Assembly: GCA_913056425.1 (NCBI GenBank)
Contig: CAJXLR010000124.1
Location: 1 to 5,916 of the forward strand
DNA: 5,916 nt
Direction: 5' to 3'
Source: an uncultured Bacteroidota bacterium
GTDB taxonomy: Bacteria > Bacteroidota > Bacteroidia > NS11-12g > UBA9320
A program made the translations under genes and the position numbers. Below are positions 1-5,234 of this stretch, piece after piece. The notes under the pieces were generated by a model that ran no database searches, was not told the DNA's origin, and saw only the letters and a list, made by a program, of their open reading frames with translations. Within the stretch, counting starts at the first letter, position 1; each line of letters opens with the position of its first letter.

Positions 1-987
1 GACAAAAACTCAGGTGATGTGAACGTTGTCTCCATTAAGAGTAAACTGAAACGTGGCAAGATCAACTTTGTTTCTTGGTCGATTTCCGGTACGGAACAGC
101 ACGCGTTGTTTTGGAACGATTTTACGCGCAGTGAGAACTTAAACATGGTTCTTGCTTTCGATGGGGATGACCATGAAGTTTTCGAACTTCGATGCTCGGA
201 CAACAGCATATTGCAGTCTGCAAAAGCCATGGCAACAGAAGAAGGTTCAATGGTTGTTTTTGGTAGCTATGGGCAGAGACAACAAGGGGAATCGGCCGGA
301 ATCAAGTCCTTTCATGTGCAGGATGGTTCGGTCGTGCAGCAGCACAGCTATTCATTTTCTGAAATGAGTCACTTTTTTGATTTCCTCTCAGAGGCAGATC
401 AGGAGACGATAAAAAGGCGTTTGGCCCGATTGAAGCGTCATGAGAAGAGCACGGATGTGTATTACTGGACTGAACTCGAGTTTGTTGGTAAAACCGATAA
501 TGAGATTTATTTGGTCTCTTCCTATTATAACAAACAGTATCAAGACTTATATGGGGTAACTCGAGACGGTAATAATATCGCGGGGAGTCCTACCGAATTA
601 CGCGGTTTTACCCACAGCCATGCTTCCATTTTAAGATTCGATCTAGAAGGAGAATACTTGCACGATGACATGGTACGACTAGATTCAAGCATACTCAACC
701 GGTTCACCGCATCCGGTGCACACTGGTTGGTTGCAGATACGGTGTTTCATGGATTGTACCTCCGTAGTGATGCACTCAATTCAGTTATTGTAAAGCCCCA
801 TCATCCACCGCTCACTGAGTCTGAAAAAGATGTGTTCACGACCTCCGATCAACGAGTCGTATCCGCCCGAAAAATCGGACGGTACAACATAGCAAACTAC
901 TTTATGCACGGGTACTTGACCACAGCTCCATCAGGTGAAAAGGTCAAGGGGAGAATTTACTTCATTGAAAAGAGAAAACTCCGCTAA
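1..987 (+). CDS. Uncharacterised, probably exported Bacteroidota protein, C-terminal part
   Basis: The frame is open from the first base to the TAA at 985-987, giving 328 visible residues. The GTG at 19 is only an internal valine candidate; I see no ribosome binding site before it and think the true start lies upstream of the window. No catalytic motif is recognised. The sequence alternates short hydrophobic strands and polar turns, for example MVVFGSYG, EIYLVSSYY and ASILRFDLEGEYL, which suggests a beta-rich fold such as a propeller. A charged helical segment (KRRLARLKRHEK, around 135-146 of the visible part) interrupts it. The order of a GSY strand, a charged helix, a YLVSSYY strand and a THSHASILRFDLEGE strand resembles, from memory, a family of uncharacterised secreted Bacteroidota proteins. 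That assignment is inference; no function can be given. It lies 9 bases upstream of metG on the same strand, so read-through into metG is possible. No terminator is visible after it. Confidence 0.75.
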   Translation, partial: DKNSGDVNVVSIKSKLKRGKINFVSWSISGTEQHALFWNDFTRSENLNMVLAFDGDDHEVFELRCSDNSILQSAKAMATEEGSMVVFGSYGQRQQGESAGIKSFHVQDGSVVQQHSYSFSEMSHFFDFLSEADQETIKRRLARLKRHEKSTDVYYWTELEFVGKTDNEIYLVSSYYNKQYQDLYGVTRDGNNIAGSPTELRGFTHSHASILRFDLEGEYLHDDMVRLDSSILNRFTASGAHWLVADTVFHGLYLRSDALNSVIVKPHHPPLTESEKDVFTTSDQRVVSARKIGRYNIANYFMHGYLTTAPSGEKVKGRIYFIEKRKLR

Positions 988-992
988 TTTTG
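965..992 (+). promoter_or_regulatory. Probable metG promoter, Bacteroidota -33/-7 type
   Basis: TAATTTTG at 985-992 matches the Bacteroidota -7 consensus TAnnTTTG at every fixed position. A TTG at 965-967 lies 17 bases upstream, in the position expected of the -33 element. The -7 element begins with the stop codon of the preceding gene and ends four bases before the metG ATG. Transcription from it would therefore start at or within a few bases of the ATG, giving a leaderless or nearly leaderless mRNA. The match is seen; promoter use is inferred. Confidence 0.55.
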
Positions 993-995
993 CGG
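981..995. repeat. Short inverted repeat around the metG -7 element
   Basis: CCGC at 981-984 and GCGG at 992-995 form a 4-bp inverted repeat around the 7-base spacer TAATTTT, which holds most of the -7 element. No T-run follows, so it is not an intrinsic terminator. It could be a small operator or a weak hairpin, or it could be chance, since GCGG just before ATG is only partly constrained by coding. Confidence 0.35.
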
Positions 996-996
996 C

Positions 997-3000
997 ATGA
1001 CCCAAGTTAAGCGACATCTGGTCACATGCGCATTACCATATGCAAATGGACCGCTACACATCGGACATATCGCAGGTTGTTTTTTACCTAGTGATATCTA
1101 CGTTCGTCATCTTAAATCCAAAGGTGAGGAGGTGCTGTTCGTTTGTGGAACAGATGAGCACGGTGTGCCCATAACACTGAAAGCAAAAAAAGAAGGTGTT
1201 AGCCCTCAAGAAATAGTTAATCGCAACTACGAGGTGATAAAAGATAGCTTAACAAAATGGGGAATCCACTTTGACAACTTTTCGAGAACTTCTCGTCCGA
1301 TTCATCATCAGACGTCACAAGACTTTTTTACGGTTTTGTACGACAAGGGAGTATTCTTAGAAGAGGTTACAGAGCAGTTTTACGATAAAGAAGCCAATCA
1401 GTTCCTAGCTGATCGATACATTATTGGAGAGTGCCCAAGTTGCGGGTTTGACAGTGCATACGGAGATCAGTGTGAGAACTGTGGAAGAACGCTGAGTCCT
1501 TCCGAGCTCATTAATCCAAAATCCTCGCTTACCGGAAATCAGCCAATAAAGAAAGCGACAAAGAACTGGTTTTTGCCCTTGGATAAACTTCAAACGGAGT
1601 TTTTAAACGATTGGGTCGCAACCAAGAAAGACGTTTGGAAGAGTCACGTATATGGTCAATGTAATAGTTGGCTCACAGATGGACTCCAACCCAGAGCAAT
1701 GACGCGCGACCTAGATTGGGGAGTGCCGGTGCCATTGAAAGAAGGCAAAGGGAAAGTACTATACGTATGGTTCGATGCACCTATTGGTTACATATCTGCA
1801 ACAAAAGAAATTGAGACCGATTGGAAGAAGTGGTGGCAAGACGATTCCACTGAATTGGTTCATTTCTTAGGTAAGGATAACATTGTTTTCCATACCATCA
1901 TCTTCCCGTCGATGCTACACGCACACGGGGACTTCAATCTACCTACATATGTTCCGGCGAACGAGTTTCTGAATCTTGAAGGAGATAAACTTTCTACCAG
2001 CAGGAATCATGCAGTTTGGTTGCATGAATACCTCGAGGATTTCCCCGGAAAGTCAGATGAGTTGCGCTACGTCCTTACAGCCATCATGCCGGAGACCAAG
2101 GATAGTGACTTTAGTTGGAAAGATTTTCAAGCTCGAGTAAATAATGAATTAGTGGCCATTTTAGGAAACTGGGTGAACCGAGTTATGGTCCTCACACACA
2201 AGTACTGTGATGGGATTGTGCCTCCAAATTCAGATCACGTGGATTACAATCAACTTGAAGAAGCAGAGGCTTTAGTGCGCCAGGTGGATGAATCAATTTT
2301 AAAGTTCAAATTCAGAGATGGCCAGAATCATCTCATGAACATAGCACGCCTTGGGAATAAATATTTCCAAGATGCTGCACCTTGGCATGCAATAAAGGAA
2401 GACGACGGACAACAACGCGTTGAGCAAATCCTGAATGTGTCCTTGCGTTTGGTTCAGAAATTTGCAGCTGCTGCAGAGGCATTTTTACCGGGAACCAGCG
2501 CAAAGATTAAAGACATGCTGCAAACTGGAGGCGAGTTGATGGCTGGTAAACCAGTAACGAAACCTGTTCTCTTGTTTGACAAAATAGAAGACGAGGCAAT
2601 TGAAGCACAATTGGATAAACTCGCGAAGCAAGCCAGTGACAATAAACAACAACCTGATTTGGAGCCAATTAAAGATACTATTACGTTCGATGACTTTGTG
2701 AAACTCGATTTGCGAATCGGAACAATAAAGGAAGCCTCGAAAGTGAAGAAGGCCGACAAGCTTTTGCAGCTCTCGGTAGACATCGGATTGGAGACTCGAA
2801 CAATTCTGTCAGGTATTGCAGAGCATTTTGCACCGGAGGAACTGGTAGGTAAGCAGGCAGTTGTTGTTTGCAATCTCGCTCCGCGAAAGATGCGTGGTGT
2901 GGAATCGAACGGAATGCTTCTTATGGCGGAAAATACGGAAGGTAAGTTGGTGTTCGTTCAACCTGAGACCGAGTTCCCGGAAGGCTCAATTGTGCGCTAA
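997..3000 (+). CDS. metG: Methionine--tRNA ligase with C-terminal tRNA-binding domain
   Basis: This cytoplasmic class I aminoacyl-tRNA synthetase (667 residues) joins methionine to tRNA-Met using ATP, serving initiation and elongation. The Rossmann catalytic domain carries PYANGPLHIGH with the HIGH signature at 21-24, and CGTDEHG at 50-56. The connective-peptide insertion has one zinc-knuckle set, C146-C149 and C159-C162. The second ATP signature appears as KLSTS at 331-335 in place of KMSKS, a variant I associate with Bacteroidota MetG. A helical anticodon-binding domain follows (about 390-545), then a linker. A Trbp111/EMAP-II-like OB-fold tRNA-binding domain (about 562-667, with FVKLDLRIG and the GMLLMAE segment) usually also dimerises the enzyme. 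The length is normal for the long MetG form. The ATG at 997 is directly followed by the conserved N-terminal strand. No Shine-Dalgarno sequence is visible; a -7 promoter element ends four bases upstream. The gene converges on the MBL lipoprotein gene with no gap. Confidence 0.98.
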   Translation: MTQVKRHLVTCALPYANGPLHIGHIAGCFLPSDIYVRHLKSKGEEVLFVCGTDEHGVPITLKAKKEGVSPQEIVNRNYEVIKDSLTKWGIHFDNFSRTSRPIHHQTSQDFFTVLYDKGVFLEEVTEQFYDKEANQFLADRYIIGECPSCGFDSAYGDQCENCGRTLSPSELINPKSSLTGNQPIKKATKNWFLPLDKLQTEFLNDWVATKKDVWKSHVYGQCNSWLTDGLQPRAMTRDLDWGVPVPLKEGKGKVLYVWFDAPIGYISATKEIETDWKKWWQDDSTELVHFLGKDNIVFHTIIFPSMLHAHGDFNLPTYVPANEFLNLEGDKLSTSRNHAVWLHEYLEDFPGKSDELRYVLTAIMPETKDSDFSWKDFQARVNNELVAILGNWVNRVMVLTHKYCDGIVPPNSDHVDYNQLEEAEALVRQVDESILKFKFRDGQNHLMNIARLGNKYFQDAAPWHAIKEDDGQQRVEQILNVSLRLVQKFAAAAEAFLPGTSAKIKDMLQTGGELMAGKPVTKPVLLFDKIEDEAIEAQLDKLAKQASDNKQQPDLEPIKDTITFDDFVKLDLRIGTIKEASKVKKADKLLQLSVDIGLETRTILSGIAEHFAPEELVGKQAVVVCNLAPRKMRGVESNGMLLMAENTEGKLVFVQPETEFPEGSIVR

Positions 3001-3981
3001 TTAAAGACCAAACTTCATACCGGTTCGGGCAATATTAAATCCGCGCTGCTTTACCGTTTTACTTGCTACGGAATTCTCGTCCAACAATGGGTTGGTGTGG
3101 TTAAAATGAATGAAGTGAACCTTCGCTTTTTCAGACTCCGGCAAATCTTTCAGCAAGTCCATCGTCTCGATTACAAACGGATGAGGGATTTCAGAAATGT
3201 CTCTGTTGTTGATTTCATTTCCGTCGTAGAATGTAGCATCCAACAATGCTAGGTCAACACCTGCAATCTCTTGAGCGATGTCTTTCCCCCATTTAGACCA
3301 CTTGTCGATGTCGGGAATAAATAGTGCGGATTTTTGTGTACCTGCAATCTTAAAGCCCACGGTTTCCGAGAATTCGTCACGATGAGGCACTTGGATGGGT
3401 GTTACACGCAAGTCGTTGGAAAGGGTTATTTCATTATTAGGCTTAGAGTTTATCAGTTCAATATTGTTTAACGTTATCAGTTGCGACCAAGGACCATTAG
3501 TCCCCAAAAAACCTTTCAGACGAGGAGCAGTGTACGTGGGAATACAATGGGTGTTTATAGCTTCCCGCCCAAAATACATGAGTCCGGTGTAGTGTCCCAT
3601 GTGCGCATGTGAGAGGAATACACCATTCGGGATGGCCGTGGTAATTGTTCTGTTCTTAGACACTACATAATGGCATTGTGCGGTGATATCCGGAGTCGCT
3701 TCAAAGAGATACCAAGTGCTGTCGTTTTCGTCAACTAAGGCCAAGGATACCACAGGTTCTGAATGCCCTGTGTTTCTTGCTTTTTTGCAACACGCTTTTA
3801 CGCAACCGATGTGCGGGTATCCAGCATCTTGGGCTGTTCCGAGAATGATGAGCGTGTGATTAGGAGTGAACGAATTTTGGTTTGATGTGGAATCTGGAGA
3901 GCAACTCAATAACAGACAAATGGAGATTGACAAGAAACCTCTGATGAGGCCATTTGTCCTGGATGTCTGAAGACGATGCAT
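3001..3981 (-). CDS. PqqB-like metallo-beta-lactamase-fold lipoprotein
   Basis: Predicted 326-residue envelope lipoprotein. Residues 1-27 form a type II signal peptide: arginines at 3, 8 and 14, a hydrophobic core, then lipobox LLSC with Cys27. The tail after it (SPDSTSNQ) lacks a strongly acidic surface-export signal. The mature part opens with GTAQDAGYP and the cysteines C60, C64 and C65, as in PqqB-related MBL proteins. The metal-site motif is HAHMGH (H125, H127, H130), with Gly where the usual HxHxDH has Asp. Further likely ligand segments are VPHRDEF (198-204), IPDIDKW (222-228) and HFIHFNHTNP (289-298). MBL-fold hydrolase activity is inferred and the substrate is unknown; no other pqq gene is in the window, so PQQ synthesis should not be assumed. 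An in-frame GTG at 3999 would add six residues. I prefer the ATG because it gives a standard signal peptide and sits just below a -7-like element. The gene lies downstream of rpoD, beyond a strong terminator. Confidence 0.88.
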   Translation of the reverse strand: MHRLQTSRTNGLIRGFLSISICLLLSCSPDSTSNQNSFTPNHTLIILGTAQDAGYPHIGCVKACCKKARNTGHSEPVVSLALVDENDSTWYLFEATPDITAQCHYVVSKNRTITTAIPNGVFLSHAHMGHYTGLMYFGREAINTHCIPTYTAPRLKGFLGTNGPWSQLITLNNIELINSKPNNEITLSNDLRVTPIQVPHRDEFSETVGFKIAGTQKSALFIPDIDKWSKWGKDIAQEIAGVDLALLDATFYDGNEINNRDISEIPHPFVIETMDLLKDLPESEKAKVHFIHFNHTNPLLDENSVASKTVKQRGFNIARTGMKFGL

Positions 3982-3986
3982 ATGTT

Positions 3987-3994
3987 CGAATATA
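3987..3994 (-). promoter_or_regulatory. Candidate -7 element for the MBL lipoprotein gene
   Basis: On the minus strand TATATTCG matches TAnnTTTG with one mismatch, five bases before the ATG at 3981. A CTG at 4015-4013 sits 18 bases upstream where a TTG would be expected, so the -33 match is imperfect. Since a terminator separates this gene from rpoD, it needs its own promoter in this short gap. Use of this element would again give a nearly leaderless mRNA and would exclude the GTG at 3999 as the start. Weak evidence. Confidence 0.35.
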
Positions 3995-4019
3995 ACCACA
4001 AGCTGTTTAGTTCAGACAT

Positions 4020-4048
4020 AAAAAAAGGCGCTCAACGAGCGCCTTTTT
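4020..4048 (-). terminator. Intrinsic terminator of rpoD
   Basis: GGCGCTC (4027-4033) and GAGCGCC (4037-4043) form a perfect 7-bp GC-rich stem with a 3-base loop. Flanking A and T runs extend the pairing by five A-T pairs to 12 bp. Read on the minus strand, the stem is followed by seven T residues (4026-4020), the classic Rho-independent form, 18 bases after the rpoD stop codon. Read on the plus strand it ends in only five T residues; no plus-strand gene precedes it there. Confidence 0.93.
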
Positions 4049-4065
4049 CATATTCAAAATCGGGA

Positions 4066-4929
4066 CTAGCCCAAGTATGATTTCAAGATCTTGCTCTTCG
4101 AAGATTTTCTCAGTCTTCTCAACGCTTTCTCTTTGATTTGGCGAACACGCTCACGTGTTAGACCTACTTTTTCAGAAATGTCTTCCAGTGTGTGTGCAGG
4201 GCCGCCATCCAAACCGTAGTAATATTTCAACACATCCCGTTCTTTCTCAGAAAGTGTAGAAATCACTCGGTTTATCTCTTTTTGAAGAGACTCATTTAAT
4301 AATGGATTGTCTGGATCTGGTTCGTCGTTGTTGTCCAATACACCAAGTAACGTGTTGTCTTCACCTTCCGTAAGCGGAGCGTCGATACTTAAGTGACGTC
4401 CTGATGTTTTGAAGGCATTCTCTACTTCCGTTACCGGTATGTCCAGTTCTTTTGCAATTTCCTCTGCTGTTGGTTCGCGTTCGTGTTCCTGCTCTAATTT
4501 AGCAGCTGTTGCCGATATACGGCCAATGGAACCAACCTTGTTCAAAGGTAAACGTACAATACGTGACTGGTCGGCAAGTGCTTGGAGTATACTTTGACGA
4601 ATCCACCAAACCGCGTACGAAATGAATTTGAAACCTCGTGTTTCATCAAATCGCTTTGCCGCTTTAATCAAGCCTAGGTTTCCTTCGTTAATCAAGTCTC
4701 CTAGCGTCAAACCTTGGTTTTGGTATTGCTTGGAAACAGAAACAACGAAACGGAGGTTCGCATTAACTAGTTTTTCTAATGCTGCCTGATCTCCCTCTCG
4801 GATACGCTGAGCAAGTACTACTTCCTCCTGCGCATCAATCATGGGTACCTTACTAATTTCGTTCAGGTACTTGTCTAAAGATTTGTTTTCACGATTAGTA
4901 AATTGCTTACTAATTTTTAGCTGTCTCAT
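4066..4929 (-). CDS. rpoD: RNA polymerase primary sigma factor, short Bacteroidota type
   Basis: This 287-residue protein is the housekeeping sigma factor that directs RNA polymerase to most promoters. It lacks region 1.1 and the long non-conserved insertion of E. coli sigma70, as is normal for Bacteroidota. Region 1.2 starts at DKYLNEI (19-25). Region 2 spans about 50-130 with NLRFVVS (58-64), DLINEGNLGLIKA (78-90) and the promoter-melting segment FKFISYAVWWIRQ (100-112). Region 3 is at about 133-215. Region 4 follows, with the -35-reading helix-turn-helix around TLEDISEKVGL (247-257) and TRERVRQIKE (258-267). Aligned on WWIRQ, Leu115 stands where E. coli has Thr440, a residue near the -12 contact, consistent with the different -7 consensus in this phylum. 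The ATG at 4929 gives the N-terminus MRQLKISK, typical of this family. No Shine-Dalgarno sequence is visible. A TACCTTTG promoter element lies about 50 bases upstream and a strong terminator lies downstream, so the gene is probably monocistronic. Confidence 0.98.
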   Translation of the reverse strand: MRQLKISKQFTNRENKSLDKYLNEISKVPMIDAQEEVVLAQRIREGDQAALEKLVNANLRFVVSVSKQYQNQGLTLGDLINEGNLGLIKAAKRFDETRGFKFISYAVWWIRQSILQALADQSRIVRLPLNKVGSIGRISATAAKLEQEHEREPTAEEIAKELDIPVTEVENAFKTSGRHLSIDAPLTEGEDNTLLGVLDNNDEPDPDNPLLNESLQKEINRVISTLSEKERDVLKYYYGLDGGPAHTLEDISEKVGLTRERVRQIKEKALRRLRKSSKSKILKSYLG

Positions 4930-4978
4930 AAATTGGTTTCGTGTATACTACTTCGTCTACTCTCGCGATTAGAACTGG

Positions 4979-4986
4979 CAAAGGTA
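4979..4986 (-). promoter_or_regulatory. Probable rpoD promoter, -7 element
   Basis: On the minus strand TACCTTTG is a perfect match to TAnnTTTG and is followed by C, as at the metG element. Transcription would begin around 4972-4975, leaving a leader of about 45 bases before the ATG at 4929. No clear TTG is found at the usual -33 distance; only T-rich sequence lies there. The -7 match is seen; promoter activity is inferred. Confidence 0.5.
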
Positions 4987-5071
4987 AACTTTTGTTTGTA
5001 AAAATGATGGATTTCACCCGTCCTAACTACCCTGCAATAATCGAGCCAAAACCGCGTCATTGTTGAGGTGT

Positions 5072-5099
5072 AGCCGCTGATGTAGCAATCACAACGGCT
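5072..5099. repeat. Imperfect inverted repeat (hairpin) in the rpoD upstream region
   Basis: AGCCG (5072-5076) pairs with CGGCT (5095-5099). Inside this, TGAT (5078-5081) pairs with ATCA (5088-5091) around a six-base loop, with a small asymmetric internal loop between the two stems. There is no T-run on either side, so it is not a terminator. It lies roughly 85 bases or more upstream of the predicted rpoD -7 element. It could be an operator, a structured RNA fragment or chance. Confidence 0.25.
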
Positions 5100-5188
5100 G
5101 GCGAATGGGTAATCTGGTTTAGCTAACAAAATGTAGGGAAGAAAAAATCTCAGAACTGGACATCACATCCCTGATTTTCGCAATAATT

Positions 5189-5196
5189 TCACTTTG
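5189..5196 (+). promoter_or_regulatory. Weak candidate -7 element for the PagL-like gene
   Basis: TCACTTTG matches TAnnTTTG with one mismatch, at the second base. No good TTG is found at the -33 distance. It would give a leader of about 30-35 bases containing AAAAAAGGA. This is the best plus-strand match in the region but is easily a chance occurrence. Confidence 0.2.
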
Positions 5197-5234
5197 TTAT
5201 TGATGTTGCTGCAAAAAAGGATTTGATTTGAGTT

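Larger units (their letters stand above)
4930..5234. other. Divergent intergenic region between rpoD and the PagL-like gene
   Basis: These 305 bases separate two divergently transcribed genes and hold no gene I can support. They contain the rpoD leader and its -7 element (4979-4986), an imperfect hairpin (5072-5099), and a weak -7-like element facing the PagL-like gene (5189-5196). An A-rich AAAAAAGGA lies before that gene (5213-5221). I see no tRNA cloverleaf, riboswitch signature or tandem repeat. A 67-codon frame on the minus strand that overlaps the rpoD start is judged noncoding. Confidence 0.6.

Noticed and set aside
2454..2873. Minus-strand open frame of 139 codons inside metG
   Set aside because: It is antisense to conserved MetG sequence, including the C-terminal OB-fold domain; its Ser/Ala-rich product is typical of a shadow frame.
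3001..3981. Naming the MBL gene pqqB and inferring PQQ biosynthesis
   Set aside because: The N-terminal motif resembles PqqB, but the protein is a lipoprotein with a different metal motif, and no other pqq gene is in the window.
4020..4048. Treating the hairpin as a bidirectional terminator or a mobile-element end
   Set aside because: No plus-strand gene precedes it, no second copy is present, and its form is fully explained as the rpoD intrinsic terminator.
5072..5099. Possible tRNA or riboswitch in the intergenic hairpin
   Set aside because: The stems are short and do not assemble into a cloverleaf, and no TpsiC-like GTTCRA segment or known aptamer pattern is present.
4926..5129. A 67-codon minus-strand frame overlapping the rpoD start by four bases (ATGA), which could look like translational coupling
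   Set aside because: Its translation has no recognisable motif and odd composition, and the perfect rpoD -7 element (4979-4986) lies inside it, so a transcript from that promoter would not contain its start.
5203..5226. Seven-codon frame (ATG to TGA) just before the PagL-like start, a possible leader peptide
   Set aside because: No ribosome binding site precedes it, it encodes no run of one amino acid, and no attenuator hairpin follows it.
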